Of a DNA stretch of 64,000 bases, positions 37,599-45,454 are shown piece after piece; position 1 is the first letter of the stretch, and each line of letters starts with the position of its first letter. The DNA lies in the NCBI RefSeq assembly GCF_000317555.1, contig NC_019745.1, positions 3,844,001 to 3,908,000 on the forward strand, given 5' to 3'. Source of the DNA: Gloeocapsa sp. PCC 7428 (GTDB taxonomy: Bacteria > Cyanobacteriota > Cyanobacteriia > Cyanobacteriales > Chroococcidiopsidaceae). A model generated the notes under the pieces. The model saw nothing but the letters and a program-made list of their open reading frames with translations, made no database searches and was not told the origin of the DNA. The translations under genes were made by a program, and so were the position numbers.

Positions 37599-38249
37599 AT
37601 GACGCTGCAATTGCGTGTTTATGTTCCACCCCATCCACTGATTAAGCATTGGTTAGGCGTTGCGCGCGATGCTGCGACGCCTTCAGTTTTGTTTAAAAGC
37701 GCTATGACTGAATTAGGGCGCTGGTTGACTTACGAAGCCGTAAGAGATTGGCTACCAACGCAAGACGTAACCATCGATACGCCGTTAGCAACTGCACCAG
37801 CAACTTTAGTTAATCCTGAAGTCCCGATCGCCGTTGTTCCAGTTTTGCGCGCTGGATTAGCTTTACTTGAAGGCGCACAAACGTTGCTACCACTAGCGTC
37901 AGTTTACCACTTGGGTTTGGTACGCGACGAAAACACATTAGAAGCAAGTTGCTATCTCAATAAACTCCCTGACCAGTTTGCACCAGAAACACGAGTTTTG
38001 ATTACTGAGCCAATGTTGGCAACCGGTGGCTCAATTATGATGACCTTAGCTGAATTAGAAAAACGCGGCGTAGACCCAAGTTTGACGCGGATTATTTCGG
38101 TTGTTGTTGCTCCTCCAGCATTGCAAAAAATCGGTACAGCTTATCCAGGATTAGTGATTTATACCGCAACAATCGATGAATTCGTTAACGAACAAGGATT
38201 TATTGTTCCTGGATTAGGCGATGCGGGCGATCGCACATTTGGAACATAA
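37599..38249 (+). CDS. upp: Uracil phosphoribosyltransferase
   Basis: 216 residues. Converts uracil and PRPP to UMP in pyrimidine salvage. The hallmark segments are present: the N-terminal HPLIKHWLGVARDAATPSVLF, VVPVLRAGLALLEGAQTLLP near 75, the PRPP loop VLITEPMLATGGSIMMTL near 130, and the C-terminal uracil-binding region IDEFVNEQGFIVPGLGDAGDR. Starts at ATG 37599. Monocistronic by spacing. Confidence 0.95.
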   Translation: MTLQLRVYVPPHPLIKHWLGVARDAATPSVLFKSAMTELGRWLTYEAVRDWLPTQDVTIDTPLATAPATLVNPEVPIAVVPVLRAGLALLEGAQTLLPLASVYHLGLVRDENTLEASCYLNKLPDQFAPETRVLITEPMLATGGSIMMTLAELEKRGVDPSLTRIISVVVAPPALQKIGTAYPGLVIYTATIDEFVNEQGFIVPGLGDAGDRTFGT

Positions 38250-38338
38250 TGTTAGGGGTCAAATGTCAGAGGTCAGAGGTCGGAGTCATAAGTTTGAGCA
38301 TCTCTAATGTCCTAATGATATTGACCATTGAGATAAAA

Positions 38339-38409
38339 GCCTTGCTCCAGAAAAATTTAATCTAGATTCTCAGCAAAAGGCTGCATCGCCTACCATTTGA
38401 ATAAGGCGA
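38339..38409 (+). promoter_or_regulatory. Two adjacent hairpins in the leader of a small membrane protein gene
   Basis: AGCCTTGCT (38339-38347) can pair with AGCAAAAGGCT (38372-38382) with a small bulge. TCGCCT (38386-38391) pairs with AGGCGA (38404-38409). They lie between upp and the ATG at 38438. Either may end upp transcription or sit in the downstream leader. Confidence 0.35.
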
Positions 38410-38437
38410 CAGTGCATTCCAAGAGGGCAGTATCAGT

Positions 38438-38776
38438 ATGAATCAGCGTGATGGGTTTGCTAGTGGTTTTCTAACTGGCACAATCGTAGGAGGGATCGTA
38501 GGAGGCGTTATTGGCGCTTTATTAGCTAGCCAAAATGCTAACTATGAAGCAACGGGCGAGTTCGCAGAAAAGCGCAACTCAAAACTATCAGACAATAATC
38601 GGCTCAAGCGACGCCAAATCAAAGCAGCTTACTCGGATCAGAGTATCGAAACCGCACGGCGTAGCTTAGAAGATAAAATTGCTCAACTTAATGAAACAAT
38701 CGATGAAGTTCGTCTAACCTTGGGACAAGTCAACAGCAATCAGCCGGATAGCGAACAATTACCTAAAGACTCATAG
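38438..38776 (+). CDS. YtxH-like small membrane protein
   Basis: 112 residues. A glycine-zipper membrane segment at 8-31 (ASGFLTGTIVGGIVGGVIGALLAS) is followed by a charged, helical C-terminal part with a short coiled coil (about 65-95, DKIAQLNETIDEVRLTLGQV). This layout resembles YtxH/gas-vesicle-like proteins of unknown function common in cyanobacteria. Start ATG 38438. Confidence 0.7.
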   Translation: MNQRDGFASGFLTGTIVGGIVGGVIGALLASQNANYEATGEFAEKRNSKLSDNNRLKRRQIKAAYSDQSIETARRSLEDKIAQLNETIDEVRLTLGQVNSNQPDSEQLPKDS

Positions 38777-38904
38777 TGACACATCAGCTGCAAACCAAGC
38801 GATTGGATGCGGATCTTTCTTGCTAAAGATCCCAAAAGAGCTAATATCGGCTAAATTAAAATCATTCTTTGTTAAAGTGCAATTTAGTAACTCACTCCCA
38901 ATCT

Positions 38905-39186
38905 ATGAGTTCCATTTACTTACTTACGAATACGCTCGTTACATTTATCACAATTTACACCTATATCCTCATTATTCGGGTACTCCTCACCTGGTTTCCC
39001 AATATTGATTGGTATTCGCAACCTTTTGCTGCAATCAGCCAAATCACCGATCCTTATTTGAATCTGTTTCGTTCGTTTATTCCTCCCTTGGGCGGAATTG
39101 ATATTTCACCGATTTTGGCTATTTTGCTATTGCAAGTAGCAGGAAGCCTCATCGGTGGATTACCAGGAGCATTTGCTTACTACTAA
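38905..39186 (+). CDS. YggT-family membrane protein
   Basis: 93 residues from ATG 38905 (MSSIYLLTNTLVTFITIYTY). Two hydrophobic segments flank the conserved loop LLTWFPNIDWYSQPFAAISQITDPYLNLFRSFIPP, the signature of the YggT family, whose plastid and cyanobacterial members are involved in thylakoid or cell-division organisation. A longer reading from 38869 adds 12 residues without similarity. Confidence 0.88.
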   Translation: MSSIYLLTNTLVTFITIYTYILIIRVLLTWFPNIDWYSQPFAAISQITDPYLNLFRSFIPPLGGIDISPILAILLLQVAGSLIGGLPGAFAYY

Positions 39187-39201
39187 GCCGTATTGCTGAA
39201 A

Positions 39202-39636
39202 TTACCGTCGGACTTGACCGCTAAAACCGGCTGCCTTAAACTGCTTTAGCTTTAAAGGAGTAGGCTGATTCGCCGGTACAGAAATTCTTAATTCAAAATC
39301 ACTCGTTCCTGGCGGAACTTCGGCAATCGAACCCAACCGAGTGCGATTTTGCATGACGGGTTCATTATTAGCATCGTAGATTCTGCCAAAAATATCAGCG
39401 TCGTAGACTGGTTTGTTAGAAGCATTTTCGGCTTTCCCAGTGACAATAAAGCAGTTAGCTGCCATCGTCGTACCACTCGTTACGGCTCCTTCAGAAAGTT
39501 CCTGGGGACACTCGTGATAGTTAAGATTAGATAGTTTGATTTGAGTGAGTGCTAACGCTGGGGGACTCCATAAACAAGTAACGATCCCAATAAAGCAAGT
39601 TATGAGAATAACAGTAAAACCACGACGCATAAACAA
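39202..39636 (-). CDS. Secreted hypothetical protein, FxLYD-like beta domain
   Basis: 144 residues with a signal peptide (RRGFTVILITCFIGIVTCLWSPPALA) cleaved after about residue 29. The mature part contains two Cys (YHECPQELSE, AANCFIVTG) that may form a disulfide, and a beta-rich segment (FIVTGKAENASNKPVYDADIFGRIYDANNEPV) resembling the FxLYD domain. Convergent with yggT, only 15 bp apart. Found in cyanobacteria near YggT as far as I recall; function unknown. Confidence 0.7.
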   Translation of the reverse strand: MFMRRGFTVILITCFIGIVTCLWSPPALALTQIKLSNLNYHECPQELSEGAVTSGTTMAANCFIVTGKAENASNKPVYDADIFGRIYDANNEPVMQNRTRLGSIAEVPPGTSDFELRISVPANQPTPLKLKQFKAAGFSGQVRR

Positions 39637-39754
39637 CAGTAAAAATAATAGTGACCAACCTCAGCTTAAGCTGAGATTTTCATAGGGACAAGCGTTTTAA
39701 AAGTTTTGTATTCAGGTTTATATCGTAAAATAGGAAATCGCAACTTAACTTGCT

Positions 39755-40375
39755 ATGAACCCTGCGGAGATCGAAGCAACCCTGCAAGCAGCATTTAGAG
39801 ACTGTGAAGCAGCAGGCTGCGCTCTCACAGAGCAGCAAAAAGAAATTATCATCCAAGCGATCGCACGTCAGCATTCACCCGCTGATGGTACTTTAGACGG
39901 AACTGCAACGAATCCATTACAAGAACTCACCACCGAAGAACGTCGCAGCTTTTGGGAATATATTAAAGAACAACAACAGCAAGGTCGCGATTGGAAGATT
40001 CAACTGTTGAATGATTGGTTAATGAGTCGCGACTCTGGAAAAGTACAGTTTATTCGCGATCGCTACGGTTTGCAATGGTTAAATCGCATCAAACCTGTTC
40101 ATATTGCCGAGTATGCCGAAAGTGAGGCGCAAGAAGCTTTGAGGCTTAAGGTTGGCGATCGCATTGAAGTATCGAATGGCTTGTGGGAATGGGTGCAAGA
40201 AACAGGTCCGTGTCAGCGTGAATGGTATAGCTGCACCGTAGTGCAAATTAAAGAAGCCTATGAAGAAAACAATACTACGACTAGCTGTATTGTTCGTTTA
40301 AGTAATGGTGCAGAATACGAAATTCAAGGCGTTTATAGTTGGAATCACTATAATTGGCGTTGGCCACAAGCGTGA
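39755..40375 (+). CDS. Conserved cyanobacterial hypothetical protein
   Basis: 206 residues, soluble, no recognised domain. The N-terminal helix-rich part (ATLQAAFRDCEAAGCALTEQQKEIIIQAI) and a middle block (WEYIKEQQQQGRDWKIQLLNDWLMSRDSG) are followed by a probable small beta-barrel (about 125-206), with KVGDRIEVSNGLWEWVQETGPC and the end YEIQGVYSWNHYNWRWP. I know of no assigned function. Starts at ATG 39755, with divergent orientation to the secreted protein. Confidence 0.75.
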   Translation: MNPAEIEATLQAAFRDCEAAGCALTEQQKEIIIQAIARQHSPADGTLDGTATNPLQELTTEERRSFWEYIKEQQQQGRDWKIQLLNDWLMSRDSGKVQFIRDRYGLQWLNRIKPVHIAEYAESEAQEALRLKVGDRIEVSNGLWEWVQETGPCQREWYSCTVVQIKEAYEENNTTTSCIVRLSNGAEYEIQGVYSWNHYNWRWPQA

Positions 40376-40426
40376 AGGAAGTAAAGGGTGAAGGATCAGA
40401 GGTCAAAACTCAAAACTCAAAACTTA

Positions 40427-41290
40427 TCACTCCCGCTGTAATTGTTGCTGCAACGCTCGACGCATCACTTCTACTGGTACAGGTTGTTGTAACCAGATCT
40501 TCAGCGCTGCTGCGCCTTGTTGAACGAGCATTTCGCGTCCATCGATCGCGATCGCGCCTTGTTTTTCTGCTTGCTGAAGAAACTGCGTAGGACTCGGAGT
40601 GTAAATTAAATCGTATGCGATCGCATTTGGAGGCAAAAGCATCATTTCTGCAACACTTAAGGGTGATGCTTCAGCGTGCGGATGCATTCCCACAGGAGTT
40701 GTGTTGACTAATAAGGTCGCTTGGGGAATCAGTTGTGGTAATTTATCCCAAACATGAACTTGCAGTTTATCGGTGATATCCGCATCGTGCCAACTAGCGG
40801 AAAATTGCTGTAGCTTTTGCAAGTTACGACCAATGACGTGAATTGTCGGACAACCCAATTGAGCGCAAGCAGCGACGACTGCTCTTGCGGCTCCTCCATA
40901 GCCTAAAATTAGTGCTACAGCACTATTCCAATCGCAATTCATATCTTGCAACGGAGCCAGAAAGCCTACAATATCGGTGTTTGTACCTACCCAAGCATCA
41001 CCTTGACGCCAAACTGTATTAACGGCTCCCACCGCTTGAGCTACAGGAGATATTTCTGACAGCAAAGGTAGAATTGCTTGCTTGTGCGGAATTGTGACAT
41101 TAAAGCCTGTGCAGTTAATCGCTGCTAATCCAGCAAATGCTGTGGTTAAAGCTTCAGGTTTTACTGACAAGGGTAGATAAACATAATCAAGCTTTAAATG
41201 CGCGATCGCTGCATTATGCATCGCTGGCGACATCGAATGTTCCACTGGATACCCCATAACGCCAAGCAATTTTGTTTTTCCTGTAATCAC
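40427..41290 (-). CDS. aroE: Shikimate dehydrogenase
   Basis: 287 residues. NADPH-dependent reduction of 3-dehydroshikimate to shikimate in aromatic amino-acid synthesis. Seen: substrate-binding GVMGYPVEHSMSPAMHNAA at about 10-28, catalytic Lys in FNVTIPHKQAI near 70, GAVNTVWRQGDAWVGTNTD near 90, nucleotide-binding ALILGYGGAARAVVAA near 130, and LVNTTPVGMHP near 215. Start at ATG 41290. Alone on this strand, convergent with the preceding gene; 40380-40430 holds GAGGTCA/CTCAAAA low-complexity repeats. Confidence 0.95.
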   Translation of the reverse strand: MITGKTKLLGVMGYPVEHSMSPAMHNAAIAHLKLDYVYLPLSVKPEALTTAFAGLAAINCTGFNVTIPHKQAILPLLSEISPVAQAVGAVNTVWRQGDAWVGTNTDIVGFLAPLQDMNCDWNSAVALILGYGGAARAVVAACAQLGCPTIHVIGRNLQKLQQFSASWHDADITDKLQVHVWDKLPQLIPQATLLVNTTPVGMHPHAEASPLSVAEMMLLPPNAIAYDLIYTPSPTQFLQQAEKQGAIAIDGREMLVQQGAAALKIWLQQPVPVEVMRRALQQQLQRE

Positions 41291-41333
41291 CTACCAATAC
41301 CTAAACCCAATAAATTAACACGCCTTAAATCCT

Positions 41334-41365
41334 GACTACGGGCAAGGCAGTGCCTTGCCTCTCTG
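41334..41365. repeat. Family B palindrome
   Basis: GACTACGG followed by GGCAAGGCAGTGCCTTGCC (41341-41359), a near-perfect palindrome, then TCTCTGA. Same arrangement as 57669-57689 and 63185-63205, and related to 15787-15806 and 42797-42813. Confidence 0.8.
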
Positions 41366-41453
41366 ATTTCTATCCATTTACATAGATTACACGCTCACAC
41401 ACCATAACGCTCCACGTTAAAATTATTAAAGTAACTTAACATTTATTGAGATT

Positions 41454-42389
41454 ATGCAGGCGACTCCAGCTGCTACTAGCTCAATTCCAGGTAAATATTG
41501 GCAGTGGCGAGGACAGTCAATCTATTATGTACGCGCCGGACAATCCTCAGGGCATCCTCCATTATTATTAGTACACGGATTTGGCGCTTCAACTGACCAT
41601 TGGCGCAAAAATATTGCTGGGTTATCGCGTGATTTTGAAGTATGGGCGATTGATTTATTAGGTTTCGGGCGTTCAGCTAAACCAAAGTGGCAATATAGCG
41701 GCGATTTATGGCGCGATCAGTTGTACGACTTTATTCAAGAAGTCATTGGTCGGTCAGTCGTGTTAGCGGGTAACTCATTAGGCGGGTATACGAGTTTATG
41801 CGTTGCCGCCCAGCGCCCAAACGCAGCAGCAGGATTAGTCTTACTTAATAGCGCAGGTCCTTTTAACGAAGATCAGCCCACAGCCGAATCCGAAGCTGTA
41901 CAATCAGAAATTCAGCCACCAAAACAGTCGGATTTTGTGCAGAGATTTTTGCAAGAGTCTGCAAAATGGTTCTTTCAACAATCCTTAGGGCGTTTCTTAT
42001 TGTTTCAGTACATTCGTCAACCTTGGATCATTCGCCAAACTTTAGAAAAAGTTTATCTCGATAAAAGCGCGATTACAGACCAGCTTGTGGAAGACATTTA
42101 CCGCCCTTCGTGCGATCCTGGTGCGGTTGATGTTTTTGCTTCTGTGTTTAGTACTCCTCAAGGAGAAAAAGTAGACACGCTGCTACGACAGTTAAAGTGT
42201 CCGTTGCTGCTTTTATGGGGAGAAGCCGATCCCTGGATGAATGCAAGAGAGCGATCGCCTAAGTTTCGCAAGTACTATCCAGAATTAACCGAGTATTTTT
42301 TGCGCGCCGGACATTGCCCGCATGATGAAGTACCAGAGCAAGTCAACTCGCTACTAAAAGAGTGGGTACTCACGCTTAATACACAATAA
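41454..42389 (+). CDS. Alpha/beta-fold hydrolase
   Basis: 311 residues. Oxyanion region LLLVHGFGASTDHW near 42, nucleophile Ser in VLAGNSLGGYTSL near 107 (GxSxG), catalytic Asp in LLLWGEADPWMN near 262 and His in LRAGHCPHDE near 290. The GNSLGG elbow and a cap domain (about 145-235) are typical of cyanobacterial and plastid hydrolases related to epoxide hydrolases or pheophytinase-like enzymes. Substrate not predictable. Ends at a strong terminator. Confidence 0.9.
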   Translation: MQATPAATSSIPGKYWQWRGQSIYYVRAGQSSGHPPLLLVHGFGASTDHWRKNIAGLSRDFEVWAIDLLGFGRSAKPKWQYSGDLWRDQLYDFIQEVIGRSVVLAGNSLGGYTSLCVAAQRPNAAAGLVLLNSAGPFNEDQPTAESEAVQSEIQPPKQSDFVQRFLQESAKWFFQQSLGRFLLFQYIRQPWIIRQTLEKVYLDKSAITDQLVEDIYRPSCDPGAVDVFASVFSTPQGEKVDTLLRQLKCPLLLLWGEADPWMNARERSPKFRKYYPELTEYFLRAGHCPHDEVPEQVNSLLKEWVLTLNTQ

Positions 42390-42397
42390 AACAATTT

Positions 42398-42427
42398 GGG
42401 TCTAGTCAGAATAGATTGACTAGACCC
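42398..42427 (+). terminator. Intrinsic terminator of the alpha/beta hydrolase gene
   Basis: A perfect 11-bp stem, GGGTCTAGTCA (42398-42408) and TGACTAGACCC (42417-42427), with an 8-nt loop, starts 8 bp after the stop codon and is followed by TTTA. It is preceded by AAAACAATTT, so it may also work in reverse. Confidence 0.75.
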
Positions 42428-42492
42428 TTTAGGAAATAAGACTCAACTTCTTCAAATTGAATTTGGAATTAAAGAGCTAAGCGAAATAACAA

Positions 42493-42702
42493 CTAAGGTT
42501 TACGAGGATCGCAACTCCAGCATAGAAGCGTCTTTCCTGACCAAGGTTGGGCTTTACCTGCTTGAGGTGTCTTGCCTCTGAAGCTATGCTTGGTGTTCGC
42601 TGTTGGTAGTTCTACGACAGGAGACACCGCGCCGAGAACGTTTTGAATTGGTTTATATCTATCTGGTGTCTTAATATTTAAGTTATCATGCGATTCTTTC
42701 AT
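42493..42702 (-). CDS. Small hypothetical protein
   Basis: About 69 residues from ATG 42702; an in-frame TTG at 42723 would add seven. No family recognised. The composition is plausible (GAVSPVVELPTANTKHSF, ending TLLCWSCDPRKP with a Cys-x-x-Cys). No membrane segment. It sits between convergent terminator sequence and an aldo/keto reductase. Could be spurious. Confidence 0.4.
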   Translation of the reverse strand: MKESHDNLNIKTPDRYKPIQNVLGAVSPVVELPTANTKHSFRGKTPQAGKAQPWSGKTLLCWSCDPRKP

Positions 42703-42796
42703 CGCCACTGGTGATTTACTCAAGTTTAAAAGTCTTTGAACTTTGCAACAACAGCCAACATATTCAGCAATACACTAACAACTTTGTATGATACGA

Positions 42797-42813
42797 GCAA
42801 GGCATTGCCTTGC
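42797..42813. repeat. Family B palindrome after the aldo/keto reductase gene
   Basis: GCAAGGCATTGCCTTGC lies just past the stop codon (42820) of the minus-strand gene, where it could form a terminator-like hairpin. It is preceded by TACGA, a remnant of the TACGG flank of other copies. Confidence 0.7.
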
Positions 42814-42819
42814 CCCTTT

Positions 42820-43782
42820 CTACCAATTCCACATCACTGGATTGTTGTCGAGATGATCGGTGACAATGCGACCAATAGCATCAATTTCGGCTAATTCTTC
42901 AGAAGTGAGTTTGACTTCCGCAGCTTTAGCGTTACCCACAGCTTGTTCAGCGTTTCTTGCACCAACGATCGCTTGCGTTTGCGGCTGCGCAATTAACCAC
43001 GCGATCGCTAAATTCGCCAGTGAAGCTTGATGGCGTTCCGCGATCGGACGAAGTTTTTCTAAAGCTTGTTGCGCGCGTTCGTAGTTTTCTCCTTGAAATA
43101 GCTTATTTTTAGCGCGGTTATCTTGGGGGTCGAATTGATGTCCGCGACCAAATTTTCCTGTTAATAATCCTTGCGCCAGCGGAGAGTAGGCAAGAATCGA
43201 GATATTATTTTCAACACAGTACGGCATCACGTCTTTCTCAACCCAACGCCAAAACAGCGAGTAGGGCGGTTGAATGCTATCAATGCGTCCATACTGCGCG
43301 GCTTCTTCCAACTGAGTGCGGGAGAAGTTAGAAACTCCGATCGCGCGAATCTTACCTTGTTGCTTTAATTGATTTAAAGCACTCATTGTCTCTTCAATTG
43401 GCACGATTTCGGTATTGAAGGAACCCGAAGGCCAATGAATTTGGTAAAGGTCAATATAATCAATTTTTAGGTTTTTCAGCGAGCGATCGCAAGCTTCGAG
43501 AACCTGGTCGTATTTCAAGTGATTGGCAAAAACTTTTGTGGCGTAAACGATGTGCGAGTGTGGAACATCACTTAAGGCTTGCGCGATGACTTGTTCGGAG
43601 TGACCATTACCGTATACTTCCGCCGTATCGATTGTCGTAATTCCAGCATCAACTGCGGCGCGAATAGCTTTAATACTTTCCTTATCCTCAATACCAACCC
43701 ACTGTTTTTGACCTGCTTGCCATGTTCCCATCAAAATGGGAGTAATTTGGATGTCGGTTGTGCCTAAGCGTCGCTTCTCCAT
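42820..43782 (-). CDS. Aldo/keto reductase
   Basis: 320 residues, TIM-barrel NADPH-dependent oxidoreductase. Catalytic tetrad: Asp in TIDTAEVYGNG (with Tyr four residues on), Lys in VYATKVF and His in YQIHWPSG near 115. The cofactor site at the C-terminus reads AIVGARNAEQAVGNAKA. The closest general similarity is to YajO/YhdN-like members. Substrate unknown. Start ATG 43782. Confidence 0.92.
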   Translation of the reverse strand: MEKRRLGTTDIQITPILMGTWQAGQKQWVGIEDKESIKAIRAAVDAGITTIDTAEVYGNGHSEQVIAQALSDVPHSHIVYATKVFANHLKYDQVLEACDRSLKNLKIDYIDLYQIHWPSGSFNTEIVPIEETMSALNQLKQQGKIRAIGVSNFSRTQLEEAAQYGRIDSIQPPYSLFWRWVEKDVMPYCVENNISILAYSPLAQGLLTGKFGRGHQFDPQDNRAKNKLFQGENYERAQQALEKLRPIAERHQASLANLAIAWLIAQPQTQAIVGARNAEQAVGNAKAAEVKLTSEELAEIDAIGRIVTDHLDNNPVMWNW

Positions 43783-43888
43783 TTTTACCTCCTCGTGTTC
43801 TTTGTTTATTGTGCAATCAGATTCATAAACTGGAGTTCCAACTTACGATAGTAGTTTGGGAAAGAATAATAATTACAATTGACTGAAC

Positions 43889-44584
43889 CTACAGCAACTG
43901 AGTCAAAGCAAAAGCGATCGCGGCGCTACCAAGAGGAACCGTCAAATTATCAATACCAAATTTGGAAAAAGCTTCTAAACTAGTCGCAACCACAGCGATG
44001 ACTAGCGAGATAAACCAGGTTTGCCAGATGTTGCCTTGTACGCTGAGAAAAATCAGGCTACTGACGATGTAACTGACAACACCCATTGCTAAAGAACCTT
44101 CCCAGCTTTTTTGAATTCCCCAAAGTTTGTAGCGATGCTTACCGAATCTTTGACCAATTAAGGCAGCTAAACCATCGCCCCACGTCATCACCAAAATCCC
44201 TAAAGCAGCGTATTGCGGTTGTTCAATAGACCAAAACCAGGCAACTAAGACACCAATACTCACCGCATAAAAAAACGTTCCTAGGCTTTGGCGTCCCACA
44301 CTGTTAATTCCAGGTAATAGCGGGAATTTATACGACAGCAGGGTAACGATGCTCGCTACAATCGAAGCACCAATACCTACACTTGCTGGAATATCCAACC
44401 ACCACGCAAACAAAATAATGTTACCTGTGCCGATATGCACAATTTTGCGCGTGATTTCTGAGTCGGCACTCGTGTAGCGTTTGGCAACTACCGCAAGTAG
44501 TAAAATAACACCTAACCAAGTTCCGACAATGGTGATTTGTTGCCACACATCTGGCACTGATTCTAACCAGGTTAAAGTAAGCAA
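43889..44584 (-). CDS. VTE5/SEC59/DGK1-family kinase (phytol- or polyprenol-kinase-like)
   Basis: 231 residues with about six membrane segments. Motifs of the CTP-dependent lipid kinase family are visible: EITRKIVHIGTGNIILFAWW near 42 and GDGLAALIGQRFGKHRYKLWGIQKSWEGSLAMG near 135. In cyanobacteria such proteins include the phytol kinase that recycles chlorophyll phytol into tocopherol, which is the likely role here; a dolichol- or diacylglycerol-kinase role cannot be excluded. Starts at ATG 44584. Confidence 0.85.
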   Translation of the reverse strand: MLTLTWLESVPDVWQQITIVGTWLGVILLLAVVAKRYTSADSEITRKIVHIGTGNIILFAWWLDIPASVGIGASIVASIVTLLSYKFPLLPGINSVGRQSLGTFFYAVSIGVLVAWFWSIEQPQYAALGILVMTWGDGLAALIGQRFGKHRYKLWGIQKSWEGSLAMGVVSYIVSSLIFLSVQGNIWQTWFISLVIAVVATSLEAFSKFGIDNLTVPLGSAAIAFALTQLL

Positions 44585-44645
44585 GGTCTTGACTTAAGCT
44601 GAACGTAAGTATTCTTGTATCACTCTATCTAGATTTGGCTTTCTG

Positions 44646-44858
44646 ATGAAACGTCTGATTCTTTTCTTAATTCGCGGCTATCGAATTTTAATTTCACCGC
44701 TATTTCCTCCTAGTTGCCGCTTTCATCCTACCTGTTCGCAGTATGCAATGGAAGCTGTCGAGCGTTTTGGAGTATGGCGCGGCGGAATTTTAGCCGCACG
44801 ACGGGTGCTGCGCTGTCATCCTTGGCATCCAGGTGGCTACGATCCGGTGCCGAAATAA
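44646..44858 (+). CDS. yidD: Membrane protein insertion efficiency factor YidD
   Basis: 70 residues. The family pattern is complete: [19 protein letters not shown], then [15 protein letters not shown] and [24 protein letters not shown]. It has an N-terminal amphipathic helix and conserved Cys residues, and assists YidC-dependent membrane insertion. It is not next to yidC or rnpA as in many bacteria. Confidence 0.95.
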   Translation: MKRLILFLIRGYRILISPLFPPSCRFHPTCSQYAMEAVERFGVWRGGILAARRVLRCHPWHPGGYDPVPK

Positions 44859-45454
44859 CTGCATTAATGTAGTTTTTATCTTCCTACGATATAAATTCTT
44901 GGTAACTTAGCACGTCGGGGCTGAGTTGTTTCTGGACATTATTTGAGGTGGCAAATGAAGATTACTGGGAAATTCACACCAAAACTCTATTTCCCGAAAG
45001 ATAGGATTGCTTACTGCGAAAACAGTAGGCTCAGGTATTTACGCAAAACTAACTGCATAAAGAGTGTCATTTGTCAACAATATTTTTATGGCAATACTTG
45101 ACCTGCTTGAACGCGATCGCCGGATTCCACCAGTCATCACTCAACTCGATTACCTTGACTCGATGTTAGAGCCGAAAGCGCGATCGCTGTACCCCGTGGC
45201 TCTAATTGTCCCAATACTTTTACTGTCAGAATCACAGGAGTTATTACAAGTACAGCAGCCTCCTTTTTAACCGATGTCATGCGCATCTATCTGTACGTCA
45301 TCGCATCACCAACGCCCAACAGGACAACTCTAGCGATTGTCCACAGGACAGGCTCCGCCAACGCAACTCCTCGCTGAGATATTGCCTTGATGAATTGATT
45401 TTAGTTCTGAACTATACCATGCATCAGTGATGGACTTCTCAAAGCAGAGAAATA
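44859..45454. other. Spacer holding a gene relic
   Basis: Apart from the DevB-like remnant (45085-45286) no gene was recognised. Plus-strand open frames here (for example from 45064) run antisense to the remnant and are not credible. Confidence 0.45.
45085..45286 (-). pseudogene. DevB-like ABC-exporter membrane-fusion protein, remnant
   Basis: From ATG 45286 the minus strand reads KEAAVLVITPVILTVKVLGQ, then LEPRGTAIALSALTSSQGNRVE and a stop at 45137. The phrase G(Q/R)LEPxGxxIxLSAxTSSQGNRVE is the start of DevB/HlyD-type adaptor proteins of cyanobacterial glycolipid exporters. A different frame continues with LVESGDRVQAGQVLP, as the intact family does (VKEGDRVKAGQ), then stops. Only about 65 of roughly 400-450 residues remain, with a frame change, so this is a decayed gene. 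No DevC or DevA is adjacent. Confidence 0.7.

Noticed and set aside
45064-45430. Plus-strand frames of 68 and 74 codons
   Set aside because: They are antisense to the DevB-like relic, which explains the sequence better.
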